Assembly (NCBI GenBank): GCA_016718825.1
Contig: JADKCL010000034.1
Location: 1-64,000 of the forward strand
From: Bacteroidota bacterium
Lineage (GTDB): Bacteria > Bacteroidota > Bacteroidia > J057 > JADKCL01
Direction: 5' to 3'
Length of the DNA: 64,000 bases
The position numbers and the translations under genes are program-made. Of the stretch, positions 24,596 through 33,952 are shown piece by piece; position 1 is the stretch's first letter, and each line of letters starts with the position of its first letter. The notes beneath the pieces are model-generated. The model was not told the origin of the DNA and made no database searches. It saw only the letters and a program-made list of their open reading frames with translations.

Positions 24596-25153
24596 ATGAT
24601 TCGCACCCAAATATCCCGTTTCAAGCGCATTCTACTGGGAATGCTGCTTTTGCTTGGCGTTTCGGCAGGCAACCTTGCCGCCACCAACTTTGCCTTGGTG
24701 GTCACCGACAGCTTTGGCAAGCCGATGGAGGGCAAACCGATCGAATTGATGATCGAGCTCACGACAGGAACCATTGACGGTCAGGCACAATATGCCGAAA
24801 TGCAGAGCATTTCGACGGACGCGGCCGGCTTGGCAACCTTCGACATCGGAGCCGGAAAGCCGACGGATGCGAAGTACGTCTTTGACAACTTTGACATCGG
24901 CCAAGGAAACAACTTTCTCCGCGTCTCGCTCAAGGAGGCAAGTGGATGGCGCTTGTTGCTCAAGAGTCAGGTTCCCAACGTGCCCAAAATCAGGAAATGG
25001 CTGTTTGCGGACGAGAAAAGCAATACAGTGATCTCAGTCATGATCGTCGTCTGGCTGGGAATAGTCGTATATTTGCTGTTGTCTGGGCGCAAGCTCCGAA
25101 AACTGGAAAAACAATTGGCCGAGCTGAAACAGCGGCGCGGTCATGTGAGTTAA
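24596..25153 (+). CDS. CcmD-like protein with N-terminal periplasmic domain
   Basis: 185 residues. A signal-like segment (ILLGMLLLLGVSAGNLAATNF) is followed by a beta-rich domain with FALVVTDSFGKPMEGKPIELM (Ig/carboxypeptidase-regulatory-like) and FDNFDIGQGNNFLRVSL. The C-terminus VISVMIVVWLGIVVYLLLSG plus RKLRKLEKQLAEL is the single TM plus coiled basic tail typical of CcmD. CcmD normally has only about 50-70 residues and helps release holo-CcmE. Its position between ccmC and ccmE supports the role. The added domain is notable, and the identity rests on the tail and context. Confidence 0.65.
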   Translation: MIRTQISRFKRILLGMLLLLGVSAGNLAATNFALVVTDSFGKPMEGKPIELMIELTTGTIDGQAQYAEMQSISTDAAGLATFDIGAGKPTDAKYVFDNFDIGQGNNFLRVSLKEASGWRLLLKSQVPNVPKIRKWLFADEKSNTVISVMIVVWLGIVVYLLLSGRKLRKLEKQLAELKQRRGHVS

Positions 25154-25201
25154 AAGATAAAGGATGAGCGACCTATTGGGCCGTTCGCAACCAAAAGGCT
25201 T

Positions 25202-25615
25202 ATGAAAAGCGTGAATATTGGACTGCTCATCGGAATCGCCATTGTGGCGATGATCGGCATCGTAGTATTTTCTACTTGGGGCTCAAGTGCGAGCGTGACA
25301 CAGTACGCATCCTTTGCCGAAGCCAAAAAATCGGGCTTGGATGTGCACGTGGTGGGTAAATGGGTGATGCAGGACCGTGCAAAGTATGACAATGCCGACG
25401 ACCTGTTTACCTTTTACATGCAAGACACAACTGGCGAAACCGCCTTGGTCAACTATTACGATCCGATGCCGGCCAACTTCAAGTCAGCTGAAAAGATTGC
25501 AATTCAAGGCAAATACGACGGAAACGTCTTTGTCGCAGACAAGATTTTAATGAAATGCCCTTCCAAATATGGGGACGATATGCCGACTGAGCTTGAAACA
25601 GCGGCCATTCGATAA
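25202..25615 (+). CDS. ccmE: Cytochrome c maturation haem chaperone CcmE, CxxxY type
   Basis: 137 residues. One N-terminal TM helix (IGLLIGIAIVAMIGIVVF) and an OB-fold beta-barrel (LDVHVVGKWVMQDR, LFTFYMQDTTGETALVNYYD, IAIQGKYDGNVFVADKILMKC). The haem-attachment motif, normally HxxxY, reads CPSKY (Cys119-Tyr123). CxxxY CcmE variants are known from Desulfovibrio and archaea, where Cys attaches haem. The gene sits between the ccmD-like gene and ccmF, confirming the assignment. Confidence 0.92.
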   Translation: MKSVNIGLLIGIAIVAMIGIVVFSTWGSSASVTQYASFAEAKKSGLDVHVVGKWVMQDRAKYDNADDLFTFYMQDTTGETALVNYYDPMPANFKSAEKIAIQGKYDGNVFVADKILMKCPSKYGDDMPTELETAAIR

Positions 25616-25657
25616 GTCGTTCTCAATGCTCAAATTCACTTCGCAGCCCCAATACGC

Positions 25658-28600
25658 ATGATCGGTGGACAAGTCGGAATGGTCTTTGCTGCGCTCTCAT
25701 TTACGGGAGCGCTTCAGGCCGCAATCGCGCTATACAAGGCTGCACAAGGCCCGGAACTAGGCCGTAAAAGTTGGCGACGCATCGGTGTTGCCTCTTGGAT
25801 GATGCACTTGATCAGTGTGCTCGGCATCATAGCTACACTTTTTTACCTCATTTACACCCACGACTACCGCTTTCACTACGTGTGGAGCCATAGCTCCAAC
25901 GAGTTGCCGGTGGAATACATGATTTCCTGCTTTTGGGAAGGGCAAGAAGGCAGCTTCCTGCTTTGGACCTTCTGGCACGCGATTTTGGGGACCATTGTGC
26001 TTTTTACCGCAAAAAAATGGAGCGAAATCGTCGTTTCCATCATCGCCGCAGTGAATTTGATCCTCGCTTCGATGATTTTGGGCGTCTATGTCCCCGAATG
26101 GCTGGCTAAAGTCTTCTTTTCCTTGGCCTTGTTGGTGCCTGCCGGGTACCTCGCGCTGCGATTTTATCGCAAAGAGGACAGCCTTGGCAGCAAGGGCATT
26201 TTGCCGCTCGGCGGCGTGGTGCTTGCGCTGATTTCCCTCCTCATCGTTTGGACGGACAAGGCGGGCTTTGCCAAGGATGGCCTCAAGCAGGTTTTGAGCG
26301 AAGGCGCAATTGGTCACAAGGCAGCCTTCCTGTTTGCAATTCTCGCCATTGGAACCGTCGTCGGATTTGTCATCCGGCACTTTGCCCGGACCGACAAGCA
26401 GTCGGGCGACCGCAAGGAAATCTTGTCCTTGTTTGTTTTGACGACCCTCGGACTCGTTGCGATGATGGCCGAATTTGGAACCTGGAAAATCGGATCGTCG
26501 CCCTTTCTTTCCCTCAAGGATGCCTTTCCAGATGCACCTATCTTCCAAAATGATGCGAATTTCATGCCTGCCAACGGCAAAGGCCTGAATTCGCTGCTGC
26601 AGAACTATTGGATGGTGATTCACCCTCCCACGCTTTTCTTGGGGTTTGCCTCCACAGCAGTGCCGTTTGCGTTTGTGATCGCCGGCGTTATGAAAGGAAA
26701 ATACACCGAATGGATCCGCCCGGCATCGGTTTGGATGATCTTTTCCGTCGCCATTTTGGGCGTAGGCATCATCATGGGCGGTTACTGGGCTTACGAAACG
26801 CTGAACTTCGGCGGATATTGGAACTGGGACCCCGTGGAAAACTCCAGCTTCGTGCCTTGGATTTTTGGCATTGCTGCATTGCATGGCGTGATTGCCTACC
26901 GCAAAAGCAAGGCATTCCTTGGCTTTTCCATGGTGCTGATTGTCTCTGTGTTCCTGATGGTGCTTTACAGTACCTTCCTGACGCGCAGCGGTATCCTCGG
27001 CGAAACATCGGTTCACACCTTCACCGACCTCGGCCTCAGCGGTCAATTGCTGGTCTTGTTGCTGGCATTTGTCTTTGACATCAGCGCCTTGTTTACAGCA
27101 CGCAACAAGGAAATACCGCGTTCTGTGAAGGTGATCCCCTTCAAATCAGCCGAATTCATGCTGTTTTTGGGTGTTTTGGCCTTGCTCTTCGCGGGTGTCG
27201 TCATCACCAACTTTACTTCGGTTCCGGTGCTGAACAAGATTCTCGGCACAAAATGGGCTCCCCCGGCGCATACAGGCTTCTTTTACTATCGCTGGACCGT
27301 GTTTTTTGCGATTGGCGTGGCGATCCTCTCCGGCATCGGGCAGTTTATGTTCTGGCGCAAGATTCGGAAAGCAAGCAAATGGAATTCGTTGCTGCGACCT
27401 TATACCTTGGCCATCGGCGTGGCGATCGTCATTTTGTTTGGCATCGCGCTGTTCACCGATTGGACCTTCTCCCTTGACGACCAACTCACCGAATGGAAAG
27501 CGCAAGCAGATGCCGAAACCAGCAGCCTGGCCGCCGGTATGCGCTACATCGGATGGGCCATTTTTGTCTTCGCGGACGAAATCCTGCTGTTTGCCTCGGT
27601 GTTCATGGTGCTCGCCAATCTGGACATCCTCATTGGCTTGCTCATGCGCAACAAACGCTCGCGTTTGGTCACGGGTGGCTCGATTGCCCACGTCGGGTTT
27701 GGCCTCATGTTGATGGGCATCTTCTTTTCCAGCGGCTATGAACAGGTGTTGACCCAGAATAGCAATCCCAACGAACTCGCAGCCCTTTCTGCCGACTCCC
27801 GCAACGACAACGTGCTCTTGCAGAAGGGATTGGCCAGAAATATCAAAGACTTTCAAGTCACGTACGTCGGCAAAAAAGAGGCCAAAGGCCCCATTTCCAA
27901 ACTGCGGGTCATTCAAGAGGAATCCACTTCGTTTAAGGTTCGCTTTGAGGATGTCACCGGCGATGTTTTTGCCTTTGTTCTTCCCAAGGATGTGTTTACC
28001 GCGGCAGACGGGACGATCAACCTCGACGTTGTCACTTCCTTCTTGAATGACAAACTTGAATTCCTCAAGCCTTCGCATATCAACGAGCGCACGTTGTACG
28101 GCCTAAAATTCGTGCCGCGTCAGCGGGATTTGGTCACCAAGCAGGATTTTCTCTGGGAAAATGATGCCTTTACGGTTTACCCCGAGGCAGAAGTGAATCC
28201 GAGCATGGGATTGTTGGCACACCCTTCGCGCAAAATCTACCTCGACCGCGACGTTTATGTGCACGTTTCGACGGTCGTCAAAGAAGACGAGGAACCGAAA
28301 TTCCAGTTCTACAACTTCAACCTTACTGTCGGCGACACTGCGCAGACAGGCAGGACCAAGCTGGTATTTGACCGCATCACATCCGACCCGATTGAAGGCA
28401 CGGAATACGAATTGATCGCGAAGGCGCACATCCGGTTGGTGACGGATATTGGCACGGTGGTGAATGCCACGCCGATTTACCGCATCGACAAGGAAAATCG
28501 CGTGACCATCAAGGACCACTACATCGACGAATTGCATACCTCCGTGGCATTTGTCGGGGTCAATACCGAGGCAGGAACGGTCAATATCCAGGTTCAGGAG

Positions 28601-28834
28601 CAAGTCAATCCGCCGGATGACATCGTGGTGATTCAAGCGATTCAGAAGCCATGGATCAACCTGCTTTGGCTCGGAACCTTTGTGCTGACCTTCGGATTTG
28701 GAATGGCGATGTGGCGTCGGATCAAGGAAAACCGCGCTGGCAGGACCACAAAACCGGAGGAAGGTGACGAAGAAACCGCCTCCGAAGCCGACCCGATGGA
28801 TGCCGAATCCGCTGAAAAACAAGGCGATGCCTAA
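25658..28834 (+). CDS. ccmF: Cytochrome c haem lyase CcmF (long form)
   Basis: 1058 residues, longer than the roughly 650 of proteobacterial CcmF. The N-terminal two thirds have about 14-15 membrane helices and the WWD motif region (GGYWAYETLNFGGYWNWD and PVENSSFVPW), plus SCFWEGQEGSFLLWTFWH and HPPTLFLGFAST with His candidates for haem. The C-terminal 350 residues are largely periplasmic beta structure (from KDFQVTYVGKKEAKG) closed by a final TM (WINLLWLGTFVLTFGFGMAMW) and an acidic tail. CcmF attaches haem to apocytochrome CxxCH motifs. CcmG and CcmH are not in the window. The DUF2520 gene overlaps the end region closely. Confidence 0.93.
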   Translation: MIGGQVGMVFAALSFTGALQAAIALYKAAQGPELGRKSWRRIGVASWMMHLISVLGIIATLFYLIYTHDYRFHYVWSHSSNELPVEYMISCFWEGQEGSFLLWTFWHAILGTIVLFTAKKWSEIVVSIIAAVNLILASMILGVYVPEWLAKVFFSLALLVPAGYLALRFYRKEDSLGSKGILPLGGVVLALISLLIVWTDKAGFAKDGLKQVLSEGAIGHKAAFLFAILAIGTVVGFVIRHFARTDKQSGDRKEILSLFVLTTLGLVAMMAEFGTWKIGSSPFLSLKDAFPDAPIFQNDANFMPANGKGLNSLLQNYWMVIHPPTLFLGFASTAVPFAFVIAGVMKGKYTEWIRPASVWMIFSVAILGVGIIMGGYWAYETLNFGGYWNWDPVENSSFVPWIFGIAALHGVIAYRKSKAFLGFSMVLIVSVFLMVLYSTFLTRSGILGETSVHTFTDLGLSGQLLVLLLAFVFDISALFTARNKEIPRSVKVIPFKSAEFMLFLGVLALLFAGVVITNFTSVPVLNKILGTKWAPPAHTGFFYYRWTVFFAIGVAILSGIGQFMFWRKIRKASKWNSLLRPYTLAIGVAIVILFGIALFTDWTFSLDDQLTEWKAQADAETSSLAAGMRYIGWAIFVFADEILLFASVFMVLANLDILIGLLMRNKRSRLVTGGSIAHVGFGLMLMGIFFSSGYEQVLTQNSNPNELAALSADSRNDNVLLQKGLARNIKDFQVTYVGKKEAKGPISKLRVIQEESTSFKVRFEDVTGDVFAFVLPKDVFTAADGTINLDVVTSFLNDKLEFLKPSHINERTLYGLKFVPRQRDLVTKQDFLWENDAFTVYPEAEVNPSMGLLAHPSRKIYLDRDVYVHVSTVVKEDEEPKFQFYNFNLTVGDTAQTGRTKLVFDRITSDPIEGTEYELIAKAHIRLVTDIGTVVNATPIYRIDKENRVTIKDHYIDELHTSVAFVGVNTEAGTVNIQVQEQVNPPDDIVVIQAIQKPWINLLWLGTFVLTFGFGMAMWRRIKENRAGRTTKPEEGDEETASEADPMDAESAEKQGDA

Positions 28835-28835
28835 T

Positions 28836-29624
28836 ATGAAACTTGCCCTGATCGGTGCGGGCAATCTCGCATGGAACCTTGCGGCGGTGCTCAAGGATTC
28901 ACCGTATGAAATCGTGCAGGTTTTTTCCCGCCACATTGATTCAGCGTTTAAGATTTCGCGGGATTTTCCCGCCATCGAGGCAGCCTTTGCGCCTTCGCAA
29001 CTGCGTCAAGACTTGGATTTGGTCATCGTGGCGAGCAGCGACCACGGAATCGGAGAAATTGCCGAGGCTTACTGTTCCTACAAAGCAGACCATACCGTTG
29101 TGGCGCATACCGCGGGATCGATTCCGCTCGATGTTTTGGCCCCTTTCGGACCGAATACAGGTGTTTTTTATCCCTTGCAGACATTTACCAAGGGTCACAA
29201 GGCAGATTTCCATGAAATTCCGGTGTTTTTGGAAGGCGATGAAAAGGCGCTGTCATGTTTACTCCCTTTGGCCCATCATTTGACGCGTCGCGTCAGCATT
29301 CTGGATTCGGCGCAGCGGCTTCAAGTGCATTTGGGGGCAGTATTTGCCAGCAACTTTGCCAATTTCATGTGGCTCGTAGCCGAAGACACACTCAAGGGAA
29401 TCGGCCAACCCGGACTTGCTGTTTATGAACCACTGATCCGCGAATGCATGGAAAAGGCCTTGCGTTACGGGCCCGCAAGCGCACAGACGGGACCGGCGCG
29501 GCGTGGGGATGAGGTCACGATGCAAAAACATCTTCAACTGCTTGCGGAACGCGATCCCCGTCTCGAGGAATTGTACCGCGAAATGTCAGCCATGATTGCA
29601 GCGAGGTTCCATTCGCCGGAGTGA
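28836..29624 (+). CDS. Rossmann-fold/DUF2520 oxidoreductase-like protein
   Basis: 262 residues from the ATG at 28836, one base after the CcmF stop. The N-terminus MKLALIGAGNLAWNLAAVL is a dinucleotide-binding GxGxxx motif, followed by VIVASSDHGIGEIAE and FYPLQTFTKG. The second half (LQVHLGAVFASNFANFMWLVAEDTL) is the DUF2520 helical domain. The family resembles pyrroline-5-carboxylate reductase and 6-phosphogluconate dehydrogenase-like folds, and its substrate is not established. Co-transcription with ccmF is likely from the overlap. Confidence 0.85.
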   Translation: MKLALIGAGNLAWNLAAVLKDSPYEIVQVFSRHIDSAFKISRDFPAIEAAFAPSQLRQDLDLVIVASSDHGIGEIAEAYCSYKADHTVVAHTAGSIPLDVLAPFGPNTGVFYPLQTFTKGHKADFHEIPVFLEGDEKALSCLLPLAHHLTRRVSILDSAQRLQVHLGAVFASNFANFMWLVAEDTLKGIGQPGLAVYEPLIRECMEKALRYGPASAQTGPARRGDEVTMQKHLQLLAERDPRLEELYREMSAMIAARFHSPE

Positions 29625-29747
29625 GGTTCCTCATTTCATGACGTCAACAAGGTAAATGGCAATCGCGCTCGATGTTGCTAGAAAAAACCCGAAGAGTTTT
29701 TCGATATTTACAAACCGTTGTTTTTGGCCAAAAGCCCAAGTTGCAAG

Positions 29748-30584
29748 ATGCAGGCACCTCAAAACTTATTCGTCGCCGGAATAGACTTCTGGAACCCCTC
29801 GCTCAATGCCTTGGGGGTGGCAGCCCGATTTGCCACCCAATTCAATGGGCGCGTGCTTGCAGTTCATATCATTGAGAAGCAACATCAATACCCCGACGAA
29901 CTTGCCATTGATTCCGACACGTTGGAGGAGGACCTTCAAAATGCACTACACAATCTCGTTCAACCTTTAAGCGACAACGGAGTTCAAGTCGAAATTGAAA
30001 TTCGGCGCGGGGACATGTTGCGTCAAATGACGCAATTGCTGCACGATCACGAGGCCAATGCCGTTTTTCTCGGCCTTCGCAAAGGCAAGGTATTGGAAGA
30101 CATCTTCATTGGTTCCAACACCTTACACATGCTCAAACACGCCGAAGTCCCTGTGGTCGTGGTTGAATCAGCTCCCGATTCCGCATCTATTACCGAACTG
30201 GTCATTCCGTGGAACCGCAGCATCGGCCTCAAAAAAGCTGTCGGATTTTTGCGTTCCCTTCAGAGTCAAATGAATGCCTCAGCGCTGTTGATTACCGGAG
30301 TATTACCTGGAGAAACTGAAGATGAGGTCCATGCTGCTGCTAACCTGCTTGCCGATGACCTCCTGCCCATGGGGGTCTCTGACGTAGAACTAGAAATCGT
30401 AGAATGCGAGGATCTTTACACGGGAATCCTCACGCAAATCAAAATGGAATCCGGTGAAAATGGCGTGGTCCTGCTGGAGCAGCCTGATTTTGCCTCTGCC
30501 GGACAATTTACCTTGGGGAGTTTCGTCGAAGATGTTTTGACGCGAGGCCGCATGCCTGTTGTTTGCCTGCCGATCAGTCGCTAG
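29748..30584 (+). CDS. Tandem universal stress protein
   Basis: 278 residues from the ATG at 29748 (MQAPQNLFVAGIDFWNPSL). Two UspA-like halves are visible: the first ends VFLGLRKGKVLEDIFIGSNTL with VPVVVVES, and the second starts TELVIPWNRSIGLKKA and ends FVEDVLTRGRMPVVCLP. The Gly-rich ATP-binding motif of UspFG (G-x2-G-x9-G-S) is only partly present. A stress or dormancy role is inferred from the family. The gene is followed by a duplicated TTTTTGCTCAT near 30610 and the parC promoter. Confidence 0.75.
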   Translation: MQAPQNLFVAGIDFWNPSLNALGVAARFATQFNGRVLAVHIIEKQHQYPDELAIDSDTLEEDLQNALHNLVQPLSDNGVQVEIEIRRGDMLRQMTQLLHDHEANAVFLGLRKGKVLEDIFIGSNTLHMLKHAEVPVVVVESAPDSASITELVIPWNRSIGLKKAVGFLRSLQSQMNASALLITGVLPGETEDEVHAAANLLADDLLPMGVSDVELEIVECEDLYTGILTQIKMESGENGVVLLEQPDFASAGQFTLGSFVEDVLTRGRMPVVCLPISR

Positions 30585-30657
30585 TCGCAATTTCCCAAAA
30601 CCATCTGTTTTTTGCTCATTTTTTGCTCATTCACAGTGCAGATGTTGATAGTTTGCC

Positions 30658-30688
30658 TTGGTCGCAAAGGTAGGCTGGGTTAATTTTG
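30658..30688 (+). promoter_or_regulatory. Promoter of the topoisomerase IV gene
   Basis: TTG (30658-30660), 20-base spacer, TAATTTTG (30681-30688): full match to the Bacteroidota consensus, 24 bases before the ATG at 30712. It supports that start rather than the TTG at 30658. Confidence 0.65.
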
Positions 30689-30711
30689 ACCCTTATTTTC
30701 TGCCTTTGGAC

Positions 30712-33417
30712 ATGAACGAAACTGAAAACGACGAAAACGAGATGCAGGATGGCACCATGCAAGAGGTGTTGCCTGTTTCCGGACTCTACCAAAACTGGTT
30801 TTTGGAGTACGCCAGTTATGTGATTCTGGATCGCGCGGTTCCGTACATTGAAGACGGACTCAAGCCTGTGCAACGCCGAATCTTGCATTCGATGTACGAA
30901 TTGGACGACGGACGCTTCAACAAGGTGGCCAATGTGATTGGGTACACGATGCAGTATCACCCGCACGGCGACGCCGCAATCGGGGATGCGATCGTGAACC
31001 TCGGCCAAAAAGACCTTCTGATCGAGACCCAGGGAAACTGGGGAAATATCCACACGGGCGACGGCGCAGCTGCACCACGTTACATCGAAGCGCGCCTCAC
31101 CAAGTTTGCGCTAGAGGTCGCATTCAACCCCAAAACCACCTATTGGCAGTTGAGCTATGATGGCCGCAAAAACGAGCCGATCACGCTGCCGATGAAGTTT
31201 CCGCTTGTCTTGGCACAAGGCGTGGAGGGCATTGCAGTCGGTCTGAGCACCAAAATTCTGCCGCACAACTTCCGCGAATTGATCGAGGCAAGCATCGCCT
31301 ACCTCAAAGGTCGGTCGTTCAAGCTTTATCCCGATTTCCCGACGGGCGGCATGATCGATGTCGAGAATTACAATGCCGGCAAACGCGGGGGTAAAGTCAG
31401 GGTTCGCGCCAAAATCGACGAACTCGACAAGAAGACCTTGGTCATCACCGACATTCCCTACGGTCAAACCACGGCTTCGGTGATCGACAGCATCTTGAAA
31501 GCCAATGAAAAAGGCAAACTCAAGATTCGCAAGGTCGAGGACAACACCGCAGCCAATGTCGAAATCGTGGTACACCTGCCTGTGGGCGTGAGCACGAACA
31601 TGGCCATTGATGCACTCTACGCGTTCACCTCCTGCGAGGTGCCGATTTCGCCCAACTGCTGCATCATCATTGCGGAAAAGCCTGTCTTCACGGATGTTCG
31701 CGAGGTTTTGAAGCTGAGCACTGAGCGTACCAAGGAACTGCTCCGAAGGGAATTGGAGATCAAAAAAGGCGAATTGGAAGACCGTTGGCACATGTCTTCG
31801 CTGGAAAAGATCTTCATTGAAAACCGCATCTACCGCGACATCGAGGAAGAGGAAACCTGGGAAGGCGTGATCAAAGCCATCGATTCCGGCCTTGATCCGT
31901 TCAAACACCTACTTTTCCGCGAGGTGGTCGAAGAAGACATTCTGCGCCTGACGGAAATCAAAATCAAGCGAATTTCCAAATTTGACAGCTTCAAGGCCGA
32001 CGAAGCGATCAAAAAGCTGGAGGAAGACTTGGCGCAAGTCAAGTACGACCTCGAACACCTGAACGACTTTGCGATTGCCTATTTTGAGCACTTGCTCGAC
32101 AAATACGGCAAAGGCCGCGAACGCCGGACGGAGATCCGCACATTCGATCAAATCGATGCCACACAGGTCGTGATCGCCAACAAAAAACTCTACGTCGACT
32201 ACGAAGAGGGCTTTATCGGCATCGGGACATCGCTCAAAAGCGCGACGTACGTTAGCGACTGTTCCGACATGGACGACATGATTGTCTTCCTGAAAACGGG
32301 TGCGATGAAGGTGCTCAAGGTGGCGGACAAGGTTTTTGTCGGGAAGGGGATCATCCATGCCGGCATTTGGAAAAAAGGTGATGAGCGCACGACCTACCAC
32401 CTGATTTACACCGACAAAAAGGATACCCGCACGTATGCCAAGCGCTTCCATGTGCAAGGCATCACCCGCGACAAGGAGTATTTTCTCACGAAAAGCGAGC
32501 AGCCGGGCAAGGTGCATTACTTTTCAGTGATGCCCAATGGCGAAGGCGAGACCGTGACCGTTAAGATGAAAACCGACAACAAGTTGCGCAAGCCAGTCTT
32601 TGACTTTGACTTTGCCGAGGTCGGCATCAAAGGCAGAAGCGCGGGCGGCAACTTGCTGACGAAATTCCCGGTGAACAAAGTCGAATTCAAAAGCAAGGGT
32701 GTTTCCACACTTGGCGGCATTGACATTCACTATGACGACGTCGTCAAGCGCCTCAATACCGATGGCCAAGGCGAATATGTCGGCAACTTCAAGGGCTCGG
32801 ATAAGATTCTGGTGCTGTATGCCGAGGGTTGCTACGAATTGCGGACGTTTGAGGTGACCAATCGCTGGGAAGGACGGGGCAAAATCCTCGAAATGTGCAA
32901 ACTTGACTTCGAAACGGTGATCACGGCCGTGCATCAAGATGGCGAAACAGGCCGCACATTTGTCAAGCGTTTCCATGTGGAAACGAGCAGCATTGATCAA
33001 AAATTCACCTTTATCAACGATGGCGAAGGCTCCAAGTTGTTGTTTGCGACGATGAAAGAAGCGCCGATCGTCGAGATCAAGTTTACCAAAAAGTCCGTGG
33101 ACGACTTGGTCTTGAACCTCGAGGAATTCATCGACGTGAAGGGTTGGAAGGCAACGGGCAATAAACTCACGGATGAGAAGATCAAAAAGATCGACATGCT
33201 GAGTTTCCGCGCGCCGGAAAAAGTCAAAGCGGTCACCGCCGAACCGGCAGACGGCGACGATGACGGCGATGGGGACGACTTTGAAGGCAAAGATCCCAAC
33301 GATATCCCCTTCGAAATCGTGGATGCCCGCGAGGAGGACGATGACTCGGAGGAGGACAAGTCCAAGAAGAAGCCCAAAGGCAAGGACAAGGACAACGATC
33401 AGATGTCGTTGTTTTAA
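30712..33417 (+). CDS. parC: DNA topoisomerase IV subunit A
   Basis: 901 residues from the ATG at 30712. The 5Y-CAP/WHD region starts VSGLYQNWFLEYASYVILDRA, with RRILHSMYEL, HPHGDAAIGDAI and the active-site Tyr124 in AAPRYIEARL. The long coiled-coil arm (ELEIKKGELEDRWHMSSLEKI and DEAIKKLEEDLAQVKYDLEHL) is followed by a C-terminal beta-pinwheel with weak blades and an acidic/basic tail (DGDDDGDGDDFEGKD, KSKKKPKGKDKD). The GyrA box is not evident, which favours ParC over GyrA. ParE is not in the window. It acts in chromosome decatenation. Confidence 0.9.
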   Translation: MNETENDENEMQDGTMQEVLPVSGLYQNWFLEYASYVILDRAVPYIEDGLKPVQRRILHSMYELDDGRFNKVANVIGYTMQYHPHGDAAIGDAIVNLGQKDLLIETQGNWGNIHTGDGAAAPRYIEARLTKFALEVAFNPKTTYWQLSYDGRKNEPITLPMKFPLVLAQGVEGIAVGLSTKILPHNFRELIEASIAYLKGRSFKLYPDFPTGGMIDVENYNAGKRGGKVRVRAKIDELDKKTLVITDIPYGQTTASVIDSILKANEKGKLKIRKVEDNTAANVEIVVHLPVGVSTNMAIDALYAFTSCEVPISPNCCIIIAEKPVFTDVREVLKLSTERTKELLRRELEIKKGELEDRWHMSSLEKIFIENRIYRDIEEEETWEGVIKAIDSGLDPFKHLLFREVVEEDILRLTEIKIKRISKFDSFKADEAIKKLEEDLAQVKYDLEHLNDFAIAYFEHLLDKYGKGRERRTEIRTFDQIDATQVVIANKKLYVDYEEGFIGIGTSLKSATYVSDCSDMDDMIVFLKTGAMKVLKVADKVFVGKGIIHAGIWKKGDERTTYHLIYTDKKDTRTYAKRFHVQGITRDKEYFLTKSEQPGKVHYFSVMPNGEGETVTVKMKTDNKLRKPVFDFDFAEVGIKGRSAGGNLLTKFPVNKVEFKSKGVSTLGGIDIHYDDVVKRLNTDGQGEYVGNFKGSDKILVLYAEGCYELRTFEVTNRWEGRGKILEMCKLDFETVITAVHQDGETGRTFVKRFHVETSSIDQKFTFINDGEGSKLLFATMKEAPIVEIKFTKKSVDDLVLNLEEFIDVKGWKATGNKLTDEKIKKIDMLSFRAPEKVKAVTAEPADGDDDGDGDDFEGKDPNDIPFEIVDAREEDDDSEEDKSKKKPKGKDKDNDQMSLF

Positions 33418-33436
33418 CCGCATATCATGGATGGTT

Positions 33437-33485
33437 GATCCCGAACCTTCTCCATCATGGGGAGCGTTCGGGATCATGCTTTTTG
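33437..33485 (+). terminator. Intrinsic terminator after parC
   Basis: GATCCCGAAC (33437-33446) pairs with GTTCGGGATC (33466-33475), with an inner CTCC/GGAG stem, followed by ATGCTTTTTG. Confidence 0.8.
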
Positions 33486-33526
33486 TGGCATCACGTACGA
33501 TTGGGAAGCACGGCAAAAAATTGTCA

Positions 33527-33559
33527 TTGCTTCGGGCTGGGAATAGAAGATAATTTTTG
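33527..33559 (+). promoter_or_regulatory. Promoter of the T9SS protein
   Basis: TTG (33527-33529), 21-base spacer, TAATTTTTG (33551-33559). It lies about 105 bases before the first plausible start (33664). Confidence 0.5.
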
Positions 33560-33663
33560 TAGCTTGGCCTTATAATTCATTCCGGCTCTAAGAAACCTAT
33601 TTTCGATTGCCAGACTTTTTTTCTTTTACTGAAAACAACTTTATACACAAAGTTCCATTTCAA

Positions 33664-33952
33664 ATGGGCTTTGCGTTTTGCATGCTCATCTCACTTTCAT
33701 CATTCTCCCATGCGGCCTCGGTTCAGGGATCGCCTCGGACTTTAACTATCCAGTTGGGCCTCATTGCCAGAATGGTCCAAACGTCTTGCCAAATTCTGTT
33801 CGAGTCCTGGACAAGGCGTTTATTCGAAGCCGTCAGGGAATATCGTTTTTGCCAACAATGTTACGGGGAGATCAACATGGCAGCAAGCATCCCTGGAACT
33901 TGGGTGGTTCAGCGCCAGGTCTGAAATGATTCCAGCAGCCGGAATTTGACAC
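33664..33952 (+). pseudogene. Frame-disrupted N-terminus of the T9SS protein
   Basis: Pieces of one protein occur in different frames. A signal-peptide-like MGFAFCMLISLSSFSHA starts at 33664, then ASDFNYPVGPHCQNGPNVLP occurs in a second frame, GQGVYSKPSGNIVFANNVTG in a third, and GEINMAASIPGTWVV back in the first. Joined, they make one more copy of the roughly 75-residue repeat of the downstream protein (FDFLPDTAC..., GAIDLINTTMGLYFISYTV). At least four frame changes are needed in about 290 bases, so this is decay or poor sequence. Confidence 0.6.

Noticed and set aside
25757..27046. 429-codon open frame on the minus strand
   Set aside because: Antisense to ccmF; reads as His/Gln-rich nonsense without motif.
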